64,000 nt of DNA from Termitomyces sp. T153. Lineage: Eukaryota > Basidiomycota > Agaricomycetes > Agaricales > Lyophyllaceae. A program made the translations under genes and the position numbers. Below, one piece after another: positions 10,392 to 21,385 of the stretch (position 1 is its first letter; each line of letters starts with the position of its first letter). Where the stretch lies: positions 186,001-250,000 of the forward strand of contig JACKQL020000004.1 in the NCBI GenBank assembly GCA_018296165.2. The letters are read 5' to 3'. Under the pieces are notes generated by a model, which saw only the letters and a program-made list of their open reading frames with translations, did not search any database and was not told the DNA's origin.

Positions 10392-10787
10392 CTAGGAGCA
10401 CCTGCTTATGGTTACCTCTCCTTTGGTCCAATCAACCTTGGAGTTGTGCTCACAGAGCCATGTGAAACTAAGGATCATGTCCTGTCTACCCAAGCTGGTG
10501 ATGGCAAACATGGCATGCTCTGCATGGTTCCAATAATGGAGGACCAGGTCAACCATGGAGTTGATGGTGCCTACTTTATTAGGTGTTCTGTCAATATTGT
10601 AGACAGGAATGGGCTTGGGGAGGGGCTGTGTGGTCAGGCCATGGCATTTAACAAACTCCAAATCCAGAAACAGTCCTGTTGCTCTGCTATCCAAAAGGGC
10701 TGTGACTCTGTAGGTTTGCTGAGTGTTCATCATCTCAATCTCTATGTCAAGATGCAGAGAGTTGGCAGACAGGCCAGAAGCCATCAC
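10392..10787 (-). pseudogene. Retroviral-type aspartic protease
   Basis: The frame contains VTALLDSRATGLFLDLEFVK, HGLTTQPLPKPIPVYNIDRT and a later GRQDMILSFTWL segment. This matches gypsy retropepsins, whose catalytic motif is DSGATG. Here it reads DSRATG, a Gly-to-Arg change next to the catalytic Asp, so the protease is probably inactive. Confidence 0.85.
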
Positions 10788-11033
10788 ATACTATTAGGGC
10801 ATTTGATGCACCCAAGTGGGGCCATGCCAATGGACCTTTGGAGGTGTTGGGGAGCTCAGTGGGGGCTCTGGAATTAGTATCTGTATGTCTGAAGGGAGGA
10901 AAAAATCCCCCTCCAGCTCTGGAGGTGAAGTGCATGTGCTAATCTCCTCTGGGGTCAACTCCAGCATAGGCTTGTCCAGCAATGGAGCTTCAGCAGCATC
11001 CTTTGCTGCCAGCAGCTGCAGGAGGAGTTCCTC

Positions 11034-12091
11034 CTACTCCACCATGGAAAGGTAGTGTACCTCCAGGCCCAGGGGACAGTGCCATATGAAGTGCCCAGGC
11101 TTCTGGCATCTCTGGCATAGCAGCAGGGCAGTGTGGAGCTGCCTGGTGGCATCCATATCCATGGGGATCCCCAGTGGCAAAGGGCATGCTGCAGGGATGG
11201 CTGGAGTGAAGATTGGTGTTGGGCAGGCAGGTGCAGGGTAGTGGAAGTTGCTGACCAGAGCTGGGCACAGTGTGGAATGTGGGTGCCAGAGCTCCCTCCA
11301 GATCTCCATGAGTTGCCATTGGTCCCAGGCTACCTCATACCATGATGCAATCTTTTTGTTGTTGGGGTGGCCCTCTGCCAGATTGTCAATATGTTTCACT
11401 AGTGTGGGGTGCAAGTCATCCTGGAAGGTGAGGCATAGTTGGAGGCTATTGGGGTAAGTGGCCTGCTCAACCAGAGCATGGAACAAGTCAATGTACTCAT
11501 CCAGTGTATGCTTTTCTTGCCTGTACTGCTCCCTATCATGTAGTGTCAAGGCCATGGTCTTGGCAGGGTCTAATGGGAAAAACTCCACATGGAAGTCCTT
11601 CTCAAAGGTGGCCCAGTCCAGAAACTTCCAACACTTCTGGAGTGATGGAAAACTTGCAGTGCATAGGTAGAGGCATGTCTGGTCTTCATGTATAACAACA
11701 CCCAAGCTATTTTCAATGTGTCAGAGTCAAAAGCATCCCTACTGAGGCGGATATAGGTGAGGCAGGACTGCAGGAATCACTCCCCACTGGAGCAGGCACC
11801 ATGGTCTGTGTCTAGTAATGTGGGATGCAGAATCCACAGCTATAAGGTCACTAGAGCTGTGGAGATGGGTGAGGACATAGTTGGGGCTGGTTCTGCAGCT
11901 GCAGGAGGGGCAGAGTTTGGGGTTAGGCATTCAAGCAACATCTGGAGTGATTGGGAGATGAGATTGGTTGTTTGATAGAGAGTAGAGAGTTTGGTGGTAT
12001 GGTGGGTGAGAGATGATTGCATTAGTTGCACCTGGGTTTCTAGGTGTAGCAGGCAAGTCCAGGCTTTGTTCTGCAGAGCTGGGGCCTCCAA
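11034..12091 (-). pseudogene. Gag polyprotein with zinc knuckle
   Basis: The main frame 11705-11034 has the retrotransposon-gag fold region (WATFEKDFHVEFFPLDPAKT, KHTLDEYIDLFHALVEQATY, then a Pro-rich stretch) and the zinc knuckle CQRCQKPGHFIWHC, which fits C-x2-C-x4-H-x4-C. A helical N-terminal piece (12091-11840, LQNKAWTCLLHLETQVQLMQ) lies in another frame, so at least one frameshift separates the two. Gag packages the element RNA. Confidence 0.82.
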
Positions 12092-12246
12092 AAGTGTGTC
12101 TGGGCCAGTGAGCTGAGATATAGAACTCCATCTGGGTCAGTGAGCTGAGACATAGAACTCTATAGTGTTTAATCTTGGTGGGGAAGTGACAGATAGTGGC
12201 TTGGAGGTTCCTTGTGGCTATGAGGGGCTTCCAGACCAGTTTTAGG

Positions 12247-12257
12247 AGACTTGTTCT
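12247..12257 (-). other. Self-priming-type primer-binding site
   Basis: Two bases after the 5' LTR the sense strand reads AGAACAAGTCT. Its exact complement AGACTTGTTCT lies within the LTR (12386-12396). There is no TGG start as for tRNA priming. Eleven complementary bases next to the LTR are the arrangement known from the Tf1/sushi chromoviruses. Confidence 0.65.
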
Positions 12258-12259
12258 GC

Positions 12260-12627
12260 TGTAAGGGCAACTTCCAGAGTGGTGGATTGGAGTCATGCAG
12301 CTAGCAGAGGGGAATCCAAAGTATATTAGCAGTGTAGACAATGATACAATCAGGAACTAATCACCTAGCAGAGGGGAATCCAAAGAGAACAAGTCTAAGG
12401 ATCCCCACTGCTCAACATGGCACATTAGCAGCAGTGGAGGCATGGAAACTACTGTACAGAAGACCAGAGCTACTCCTAACCATAGGGCAATGATCACTGA
12501 GGTAATATGGAGAACTCTGCAATTCTCTGGAGATCTCTGGGGTTCCAGAAAGAGCCCTGGAGATGTCAAACAAGCTGCAGAGGTGCTGGAACAAGTTGCA
12601 GAGGTTGGAAATGGAAGTCTCCTGATA
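12260..12627 (-). repeat. 5' LTR of the chromovirus (right copy)
   Basis: 368 bp, TGTAAGGGCAACTTCC to CTCCTGATA on the plus strand. It is homologous to the left LTR with many transitions and small indels, which points to an old insertion. Confidence 0.88.
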
Positions 12628-12632
12628 CATGG
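12628..12632. repeat. Right target-site duplication (CATGG)
   Basis: Partner of CACAG at 6567-6571. Directly after it, GGCCTATATATAGCTCTTGC resumes the interrupted hairpin/satellite sequence. Confidence 0.65.
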
Positions 12633-12800
12633 GCCTATATATAGCTCTTGCTTCATCCCAGACCCAACCTCACTTCATTTGGTTATGTCCTTGTATTTCA
12701 AACTCAATGCTGAGATCCAGATGCAACCTCAATACATTCAGTTAGGTCTTTGTATTTCATCAACTCAATGCTGAGTCCCAGACCCAACCTCAAACCTCAT
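12633..12800 (+). repeat. 59-bp satellite array B (about 3 units)
   Basis: Short array continuing the repeat into which the chromovirus inserted. The units have the same core (CAACCTCA ... CAGTTAGGT) and lead into the non-coding repeat that follows. Confidence 0.8.
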
Positions 12801-14165
12801 TTCTTTCACTATGCTGACTTTGGTCTTTCTTTTTTCAATTGATGTGTTAATAGTCCTGTTATTGTCAATGTCAGTAGATATAAGTCTTTAACATAATGCT
12901 GAAATCCAGACCAAACTTTACTTCACTTAGTTAAGTTCTCAATATTCCAACTCTTCCAAGTGATCATCATTCAATAAATCATCTTGAACATACTTGAAAA
13001 TTTAGAAATATTGATCAATCAAAGTCTCCTCCATCATCTGTCCTCTTTTTACTCATACACTTTATTGAAGAGCATGTTTGACAATTTTCTAACATCAAAA
13101 TATACTAAAGAGAAAGAAATTGGGGAAAGTAGCCTGAATAATGAGATATCTATGATCTCATTTATGGTATTACTAAGTGGTACTGATGCTTAGCAATTGA
13201 ATCTTTGATTTGATTCTTTTTCAAAATCCCTTTCCAATACTCTATCTAATCAAAATTTATTACACATCACACCTGTGTTTTCTTCAACTCAATATATCTG
13301 ACATACAATCATCTAATTACAAACCATACACTTTCAAATCAGAAAGCCTGTGGATCCTCAGAAACAGAAGCTAGCCTACAGCTATCAGTAATCCAATTTA
13401 TCAAAACATATATATATATATATATATATCATAGTAGACCTCCTGTTCCAGTCACTTAACAGAGGACTATCAACTTTACAGAATCTATATTAATACTACC
13501 TTCTAAAGCTTTTTCCATTTCAAAACAATCTTTAATGCTATCTCCACCAATAGTTCCATTAGCATGATAAATTCAACCCACCATCCTTATAGTCAAACAT
13601 CCATTGAGAGCAGGAAAGGTTAGAGATGATCAGGAATAAGTTGACTCTAAGTATAAGAACTGATTACTGTTATAAGAATACACACTTTCAAGTCTGAACA
13701 CACACCTTGAAATCAGAAAGCCAGCAATCAGCCACAGTCCAAGTATAGCCTCACTTTGTTTGGTTGAGGCTTTGATTTTACAATTGAATAAAGAATAAGT
13801 AGAAGCTTTTAAGAGTCAGAGAAACATATTATACCATTTTTGAACATGGATTTTGTTGTTCTGGACTTTCTTTCTTTCCCAAAGAACAGCCAGAAGTGTT
13901 GCTTGAAGAGGTACATTAAAAGACAGTACATTTCACATAAGTAATGCCTGAAAAGAGCTGAAAATTACCTGAAATATCAACCTTAATCGCTTGAAAAAAC
14001 AATAGATTCATGCTATCTACCAAAGCTGTCTGTTTTTCCCTATTCAAAGTGTGAATAAAGAGCCAGCTACCTTAAAAGGCAATTTTTATGTAAGAATTGG
14101 TCAGCATTAGTCAGGCTTACTTCAGCAGATCCCAAAAAGTCATCCAGTCAGCCACTTTCCCAGGA
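12801..14165 (-). repeat. Inverted copy of the fold-back element interior
   Basis: AT-rich, CpG-free DNA without a convincing gene. Its reverse complement matches 22206-23780: shared landmarks include CTCCTGGGAAAGTGGCTG against CCCCTGGGAAAGTGGCTG, and the stretch around CAACTTATTCCTGATCATC. The direct motif CTTTCACTATGCTGACTTTG near 12804 also appears at 22159. An AT microsatellite lies at 13410-13428. Probably a non-autonomous element related to the surrounding satellites. Confidence 0.7.
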
Positions 14166-14184
14166 GTCATCCCATCTATAATAC

Positions 14185-14222
14185 GAACTATGCCCTGTGC
14201 CTTTGGCACGGGCCTGTAGCTC
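14185..14222. repeat. Hairpin at the presumed 3' end of the Helitron
   Basis: GAACTATGCCCTGTGCC, TTT, GGCACGGGCCTGTAGCTC. Its outer flank (minus strand TCGTATTATAGATG) matches the flank outside the hairpin at 24077-24092. Confidence 0.75.
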
Positions 14223-14590
14223 TTGCTTCATCCCAGACCCAACCTCACTTTGTTTGGTTAGGTCCTTGATATTCTACTCAATGCTTCATCCCAGACCCAA
14301 CCTCACTTTGTTTGGTTAGGTCCTTGATATTCTACTCAATGCTTCATCCCAGATCCAACCTCACTTCATTCAGTTAGGTCCTTGTATTTCAAACTTAATG
14401 CTTCATCCCAGACCCAACCTCACTTTATTCAGTTAGGTCCTTGTATTTCAAACTTAATGCTAAGTCCCAGACCCAACCTCACTTTGTTTGGTTAGGTCCT
14501 TGTATTTTAAACTCAATGCTAAGTCCCAGACCCAACCTCACTTCATTTGGTTAGGTCCTTGTATTTCAAACTCAATGTTAAGTCCTAGAA
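14223..14590 (+). repeat. 59-bp satellite array C (about 6 units)
   Basis: Same unit family as array A, directly adjoining the hairpin. It ends in an unrelated AT-rich spacer (14590-14750). Confidence 0.88.
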
Positions 14591-14749
14591 CTACTGAGAA
14601 TATCTATACTACACTGTCAACCCATATATATTAGGTGCTGAAATTCACAGAGGTTAGCAATTTGGTGTTTGAAAGAGATCTACCTTAAAAGCAGAAAGCC
14701 AATAACTATTTAAAAAAGAAAATGGATAATACTTGAATTAGTTCTCAGA

Positions 14750-15400
14750 CTGTAGCTCTTGCTTCATCCCAGACCCAAGCTCACTTTGTTTGGTTAGGTC
14801 CTTGATATTCTACTCAATGCTTCATCCCAGACCCAACCTCACTTTGTTTGGTTAGGTCCTTGATATTCTACTCAATGCTGCATCCCAGACCCAACCTCAC
14901 TTTGTTTGGTTAGGTCCTTGATATTCTACTCAATGCTTCATCCCAGACCCAACCTCACTTCATTCAGTTAGGTCCTTGTATTTCAAACTTAATGCTTCAT
15001 CCCAGACCCAACCTCACTTCTTTTGGTTAGGTCTTTGTATTTCAAATTTAATGCTGATTCCCAGACCCAACCTCACTTTGTTTGGTTCAGTCCTTGTATT
15101 TCAAACTTAATGCTTCATCCCAGACCCAACCTCACTTTGTTCAGTTAGGTCCTTGTATTTCAAACTCAATATCAAGTCCCAGACCCAACCTCATTTCATT
15201 CAGTTAGGTCCTTGTATTTCAAACTCAATGCTAATTCCCAGACCCAACCTCACTTTGTTTGGTTAGGTCCTTGTATTTCAAACTTAATGCCAAGTCCCAG
15301 ACTCAACCTCACTTTGTTCAGTTAGGTCCTTGTATTTCAAACTTAATGCTAAGTCCCAGACCTAACCTCACTTTGTTTGGTTAGGTCTTTGTATTTTGTT
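14750..15400 (+). repeat. 59-bp satellite array D (about 11 units)
   Basis: Begins with a half hairpin (GACTGTAGCTCTTGCTTC) and continues with tandem units to about 15400. Downstream of the Helitron helicase in its sense direction. Confidence 0.88.
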
Positions 15401-15685
15401 GACCAAGTGTTGCTTTTCTCTTACAATTCAATACACTGAGATTTCATGTATGAACCAATTATGTATCTATATTACATTATTAACAAAATACTACAATGTC
15501 CACTGGTATATATTAGAGATGCTGAAAATTATAAAAGTTAGTACTAACCAACCAATTATTTAAACTGTCACACTTACATTTGTAAACCATTAAGAATATC
15601 TATACTACATGGTCCAGCTATAGACATTAGGTGCTGAAGTTCATAGAAGTTAGCATTTGTTGCTTGAATCCAACAAAACTCACAC

Positions 15686-17170
15686 TTACATTTGTAAACC
15701 ATTCAGGATTTCCTGATAGACAATATTTGCAGTCTTTCTTGATGTGTTTTCTGGGTCCAAGATGACTTTGATATGATCTCCTGATGTGCACTGAGAGAGT
15801 GCAACATAAAGTTGGCCATGTGAAAAAACTCCTGATTGAAGGTCCAATCCAACATGCTTGACTGATTGACCCTGAGACTTGTTGATTGTCATAGCAAAGG
15901 CCAATTGAACTGGGAATTGTCTCTTGCACAATGGAATTGGCAAATCTTCTTCAGACACATCCATATTGATTCTTGGAATCAAAACAATTGATCCTGCAAA
16001 CTTGGCATCCCCACTGATGATCCTACATCTGAGAACTCTGGTGCTGATGTGAGTGACAATCATTCTTGTCCCATTGCAAAGTCCTTTGGTTGTATCCAGA
16101 TTCCTGAGCAGCATGACAGGAACACCAATCTTCAAAGCCAATTTAGCCAAAGGCAAACTGCTGGCTCTGAGAGAGTTGAGGTATTCCAGTGGATACAATC
16201 CAAGGCCATTAGAATTCCCATTATCAGATATAATAGAGTCTGCACTCTGCAAGATTTTCTTTTCTCCTGGACATTTCTGCAGAACTTCAGAGTTGATATC
16301 CTCTACATCAGAATTCTTTCCAGAAAGGATGGTATGGTCCAGGTAATACTGATCATCTTAATGGTGATCAATATGAGGATAAGTGGAAGAGATCAATCCA
16401 GTGACAGAATTGTCATCACAGATCATGGTTTCTGAAAGTTATACTGTTTCTCCAGGCCCAAGGTTTTTTCCAGCACCAACATCCAATAACCAAGCTGCAT
16501 GAGCAATGTTATCAGGAGTTTGATCCAATCTCATGTTTTGAACCAAGTAGTGGACTTGAATCTGATCCCAAAGTCTTCCTCTTTTGAGTGAAGCAGCAAT
16601 CATCTGCTGCCTGAGTCCTCGTTGGATAACTGGGAGAGTTTGCCTAAAATCTCCTCCAAACACCACAGTCACTCCACCAAAAGGAACATCCTTCTCCAGG
16701 ATGTCTCTGAACCCTTGATCCACAGAGTCAATGGCATTTTTGTGTTGCATTGGGACTTCATCCCAGATGACAACTTTGGTCTGGAGTAAGAGTTGAGACA
16801 ACTGAGTTCCTCTTTTGATATTGGCAATGGATGTATCTAGAGCAGGAATGGGGATTTTGAACCTTGAATATGCAGTTCTACCACCCTCCAGCAATAAGGC
16901 AGCAATCCCAGATGATGCTACACATAATGCCACATCTCCATTGGACTGAACAGCAGAAGCCAAAGTGTTGCACACAAATGTTTTGCCACATCCACCTGCA
17001 CTGTGAATGAATATCATCTTGCCCAAGTTGTTGTCCACAGAGTCCATAACTTCATTGAAGGCCCCCAGTTGTTCACCATTAAATCTGGCCTTGTTTTCAT
17101 CCACCCTCCTCTTCAACTCCTCAATATCATAATCTGTATCTTCTTGCAAAAGCCTATTTCCTGAAATCAT
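15686..17170 (-). pseudogene. Helitron helicase domain (Pif1-like)
   Basis: SF1B DNA helicase half of the RepHel protein. The frame 17170-16439 has KMIFIHSAGGCGKTFVCNTL (Walker A), VVIWDEVPM (Walker B), FGGDFRQTLPVI and LVQNMRL. The same frame continues at 16252-15686 with GVPVMLLRNLDTTKGLCNGT, FAMTINKSQGQS and VFSHGQLYVALSQ. The two parts are separated by in-frame TAA codons (near 16439 and 16360). The last motif is normally VALSR; here Arg is Gln. This helicase would unwind the donor strand during rolling-circle transfer. Confidence 0.9.
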
Positions 17171-18640
17171 TTAATCAGTATCAATGTCAACTCTTTATAC
17201 AATGTCCAACTTGCCTGGAATCACATTCCAAACTTGTTGGGGTTCTGGTATATTGGGAAAGTCTTGAAGAGTCTTGCCAAAATTCTTCAGATTGTCATTG
17301 ATCAAATAAAGACCATAGTCATAGACATCTTCATCAGTAAAGACTCTGTTCCTGTACTGCCTGATATTCTCCAATCTGTGTTGAAGATCATCACAAATGG
17401 AGTGCTTGAATTCATCTCATAGAGCCTCTGGAGTGGTAGGAGCACAGTGGAATAGAATAGTGCAAAAGAGCTGTCTGAGAGCTGATCCTGATTGGATTGG
17501 AGCAGCTTCAGCAAGACACTGCCTCCATTCTGCATCATCTTCTAGAAGACCAAGGGCCTTGCATGCCTCCTTGTAAGTAGGATAGGTGTGTCCATTGACT
17601 GTCCTGAGATCAGCCCATGATGTTGCATTGGTCACAACTGTCAGGAGCATCCTAAGGTAGAACCTTTCTCCCTGTTTTGGTGAAGCAAAGTACATCCTCC
17701 CAATAGCTGTTCCTCTCTGCCTCTCCTTCCAGGTCCTCTTGGAAGCTTCATAGACAAACTTGGTTGGAAAGTTCTGATAAGTGGTGTTGTTATCAGGGAA
17801 TTTAGCATTGGCTTCAAACCAAGCAGTGAGTGCAGTCTTGTTTGCATTAGGCCTAGCAGCTACCATCTCCAAAGGTTCATTATCCTGAAAGTAGACTTCA
17901 TGTTGACTCTCCAAATGCACAGGTAACTGATATACAGGAGGATGCTCTCCATGCATGTTGAATTCAAAGATGTGCCAGCATGATTCAGCTGCAGAAATGT
18001 ATCTGGCATCCAAGTGTTCCTTGATTTCATCCTTCTGCTCTCTTTCTAGCAATCTCTAAAGTGGTTCTATCATGGCCTTTGTAGATGTACTTGTGAATGT
18101 ACTTGATGGCTTCCACTGAAGCACAGACCTCCACATTGATGTGATATTTGTACTTAGTTGAGAGATAAGGGTTATATGGCACAACATTATGATTGTCATA
18201 ACAATGACCATTCTTTTCAAAGAAGTGGCCATTGTCAGGCCTGGCATATTGAGGATAGCCATTATTTCCATACTGAGTAGCCTCTTGAAACTCCTTTGGG
18301 TATTTCTTGGAACATTTGCCATCTACCATGCACTTAGCATTGGGTTTGGCAGCTCCACATGGACCATGGACTATGTTGGTAGTAACAACCTGACAACAAA
18401 GATAAGTTACTAAATCCAGAATTTAAACAAAGCCAATACCTGATACAATTGAGGCTAAGCAACTGGATCTGGAATTTGGGCAGAAACAATGGAATCCACA
18501 TCAGGTGCATCCTTGATCCTGTGATGATGGTGGAAAAAGATCAAGATGTACATGTGTGGAAGTCCTCTCTTTTGGAATTCAATGGTATAAACATAAGCCA
18601 CACAGCTGCCAAAGAGACCTTCCTTGATCTCCTTCATCAC
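17171..18640 (-). pseudogene. Helitron Rep nuclease (HUH-type) domain
   Basis: Reads FQKRGLPHMYILIFF, DSIVSAQIPDPVA, then an in-frame TAG at 18455. A 50-nt GT...AG intron (18390-18439) follows, then IVHGPCGAAKPNAKCMVDGK, CSKKYPKEF and YIHKYIYKGHDR. The two tyrosines of YxxKY fit the catalytic pair of Helitron Rep. The usual H-x-H of the nuclease site (LPHAHIL) reads LPHMYIL, so one metal-binding His is lost. The frame continues through 18052-17417 (the linker to the helicase) and beyond a TGA at 17417. The domain nicks and joins DNA ends; this copy is inactive. Confidence 0.85.
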
Positions 18641-19294
18641 AGCATTCTTCTTGAGTTCAAAAACTCTAGCAACAATATCAGGTCAATCAGCAGCTGTTTG
18701 CTTCTTCCCATTGACTGCAGGTTCCTTCAAGAGAGCTTCTTCAATTTCTGACCACTTTGGATTGGCAGTCATAGTCAAGAAAAGATCAGGTTTTCCAAAA
18801 TGCCTGCAAATAGCCATAGAGTCCTGGAATAATTGCTGCATTTGTCATTCACTTCCAGTATGAGAGGAAGGAAGGATAACATGATGGCTTTGTAGGGTGA
18901 CCTCTTCATCTCCAGCAGCAGCATCCACTACTCCCTGATAAACTTCAGCTCTGATCTTCTTCTGATTGCGCTGAACCCAATTCAACTTTGTTTGCTCAGT
19001 TGAAGCCCATGCATCAACAACATATTGCTGAAATAGCCTCCCACTCCAGAGTAAAGCAGCATTAAATTCCAGAGTTCTTTGTTGAAGCCTATATGCATAA
19101 TATGAGGTTTCAGAGACCTTATTTGTCCTTTGTTGCCCTTGTGGTCCATGTCTGGCAAGAATGTTGATGTGGTATCCAGGCTCTCCAGTGGGAAAGATGA
19201 TTGTGTAGTGTAATGGAGTGTAATATGGATGTAGATGGCTAATCTGCTTCAATTCCCCTCCATGCAAGTGCAAGACTATATCACAATGATTCAA
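18641..19294 (-). pseudogene. Helitron-like N-terminal domain
   Basis: The frame starts CDIVLHLHGGELKQISHLHP and continues YTPLHYTIIFPTGEPGYHIN, YYAYRLQQR, GRLFQQYVVDAWASTEQTKL. After a TGA at 18845-18847 the same frame goes on with QMQQLFQDSMAICRHFGKPD and LTMTANPKW, and meets another TGA at 18683-18685. Both TGA codons stand where relatives usually have Arg. The domain precedes Rep in autonomous Helitrons. Confidence 0.85.
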
Positions 19295-19363
19295 TCACTC
19301 CTCTGATCCATCTCCAGGAATTACAGCTGCAACCCCCTGCTGTTCATTGGGGTCATTGTAGTG

Positions 19364-20029
19364 TCAAGGATCTCCAAAATCAGCTGTAAGCTCAACAGAA
19401 AGCCTTTGTGGTTGGCCTTCTGGAACTTCTCCCATGATCTGCCTGGCCTGCTCATGTAGGTCAATGAAGGGATTGACTCTAGCAAGCATATCCTGCAAAG
19501 AGGCCATTATCTGAGGGTCCAGCTTGGAATTGTTCTGTTGACAATAAACCAATTGCTGATTATAGTCATAAAAGTAGAGCTGTGCATATACAGGCAGATT
19601 GCCTTTTATAGGAAGCAAGGCACCTGTCAAATGATGTAGTTCTCCATTGATCCTAAAGCTGTATGGTCCAGGAGCATTGGTAATGGCATGATCAATTTTG
19701 ACTCCCAGAGATGTGAATGCAAAGGCTGCATTGTATTGATGGATAGATGTTTTAAAGGTGTCAGAGAGAGGATGATGCCCATGAAGCAGGTTCAATAAAT
19801 CTGCTAGAGCATCTCAAAGCCTGGGCAAATTCACTTGGCCTTGTAAGCAGCACATGCCAAACTTTGGATTATAAATAGTAGACTTGGTGAGCTTTTCAGC
19901 ATCAAAATGTAGAGCTTGGCAGTGTGGACATGTGACAGTCATAGGACCAAGATAGTATGGAGGGTATTCAATCAAGTAAGGTTGCCTTCCTCTTGGAATA
20001 GGCTGAATAGGGTCAAGCTGTGGTGGCAT
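19364..20029 (-). pseudogene. Helitron N-terminal zinc-finger region
   Basis: 20029-19814 contains TVTCPHCQALHFDAEKL and FGMCCLQGQVNLP, the Cys pairs that open many Helitron RepHel proteins (C-x2-C ... C-C). After a stop, 19795-19364 continues in the same frame with LLHGHHPLSDTFKTSIHQYN, AFAFTSLGVKIDHAI and AQLYFYDYNQQL, all typical of this part of the family. Confidence 0.82.
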
Positions 20030-20218
20030 AGGAAGCTCAAGGGGAGGCTATTCAGCAGGATTTTGTAGTCCTGCTAGATGGTTGGGTGGAGCAGGGTCCA
20101 AGTCTTCTGCAGGTCTCTGTTGAATAGGATCAACATAATATAAGTCATCATCAGAAGGAATGTCATCCTGAGGACCTAATGGCACATCAAGGGGAGGATC
20201 CAATTGCTCTGCAGGTTT

Positions 20219-21385
20219 CTATTGAACAGGATCAACATATTCCAAGTCATCATCAGAAGATATGTCATCCTGAGGACCCAATGGCACATCAAGGGGAGGA
20301 TCCAATTGCTCTGCAGGTTTCTGTTGAACAGGATCAACATATTCCAAGTCATCCTCAGAAGGTATATTATTCTGAGGACCTAAATCATTGAAATCCTCTT
20401 CCAGATCAGCTTCATGTTGCTGTTCCCAGCCTTGAAAAATCCTTTGAGCCATAACTGCATTCAAAGGCCTATGTTCAGGATTCAGATTGATATGCTGTTA
20501 GACTTTGTTAGTCCCAGTGACATATTCAAGTTGTCCTTGACTGACCTCTTCTTCTTCCTCTCTCAACCTTTCCTGGCTCAGAATAGCCAATGCCTGTTGC
20601 CTCTTCTGATCTTGTCTCAGCCTTTGTTGCTCTTGCAACACTGCTAGTATCTCTTGATGTTGCCTCTCCTGCTCTGTAGCCATAACAATATGCCTTAGCC
20701 TTTGTTGCTCTTACAAGATTGCCAGTGCCTGCTCTTGTTGCCTCTGTCTCAGCCTTTGTTGCTCTTCTAACAGTGCCTGGGGAGCAAGTGGAGCTGGTAC
20801 CATTATAAGCTCTGGCAAGGGACCATTTCTGACCCTTCTATGTACAGGAGCAGGCAAAGGTGGCACCATTCTAGGTAAGGGATTCTGCAAAGGAGCATCC
20901 CAACCTTCTGGCAAAACTATTTCTGGAATGACCATAGCAGCTTGAGCAAGAGCAGACTGATTGACTCTATTGCCTCTTCTCTGTATAGGAGCAGGTAGAG
21001 GTGGCACCACTCTAGGAATGGGATTCTGCAAAGGAGCATCCCACCCTTCAGGCAAAACAGTTTCTGGAATGACCATAAAAAAAGGATCATCAGCAGCTGC
21101 TGCCTGCCTAATAGGTCTTCCCAAAGAGCCAGAAGCAGTGGCTATAGGTCTCAAACCCCCAGTTCCCATAGATTGATTGATACCCCCAGGCCCCAATTGA
21201 AGTGGTGGGACAACCACAGTATTGATCTGTTCCAAAGATCTATTGTTTCTATTTGCTTGACAATCATCAGGATCTGTCATTTGTAACTGTTCAAGTCTCC
21301 TTTGATTCCTAGCTTGTTGCCTCTGGCTTTCAGGAGTAGTAGGTGGTTGCCTGAAACATCCATTGTTAAGCATTTTAATAGTCAA
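20219..21385 (-). pseudogene. Repeat-rich N-terminal extension of the Helitron protein
   Basis: Three same-frame pieces: 21385-20711, 20683-20498 and 20464-20219. The first has two copies of an element with VIPE-x-VLPEGWDAPLQNP followed by VPPLPAP. The second is Gln/Arg-rich with LRQ and EEQQRLRQ runs, probably a coiled coil. The third has acidic repeats (DDLEYVDPVQQKPAEQLDPP), and further copies continue in plus-strand coordinates 20100-20200. Such tails are low-complexity and not needed for rolling-circle transfer. Function unknown. Confidence 0.6.

Larger units (their letters stand above)
6572..12627 (-). mobile_element. Chromovirus-type Ty3/gypsy LTR retrotransposon, degenerate
   Basis: A 6.06-kb element with two LTRs starting TG and ending CA or TA on the plus strand. 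In sense (minus) direction the order is 5' LTR, primer-binding site, gag with zinc knuckle, protease, reverse transcriptase, RNase H, integrase, chromodomain, polypurine tract, 3' LTR. This is the standard Ty3/gypsy order with a C-terminal chromodomain, which in this family directs integration to particular chromatin. The element sits inside the hairpin/satellite repeat. Frameshifts, stops and altered active-site residues show that it is dead. The absence of CpG over nearly its whole length suggests methylation- or RIP-driven decay. Confidence 0.92.

Noticed and set aside
13410..13428. AT dinucleotide run
   Set aside because: A short microsatellite in AT-rich repeat DNA, without further context.
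5858..15400. GGTTAGG inside each satellite unit as telomere-like sequence
   Set aside because: It occurs once per 59-bp unit and is not a run of TTAGGG; its pairing with ACCCAACC explains it better.
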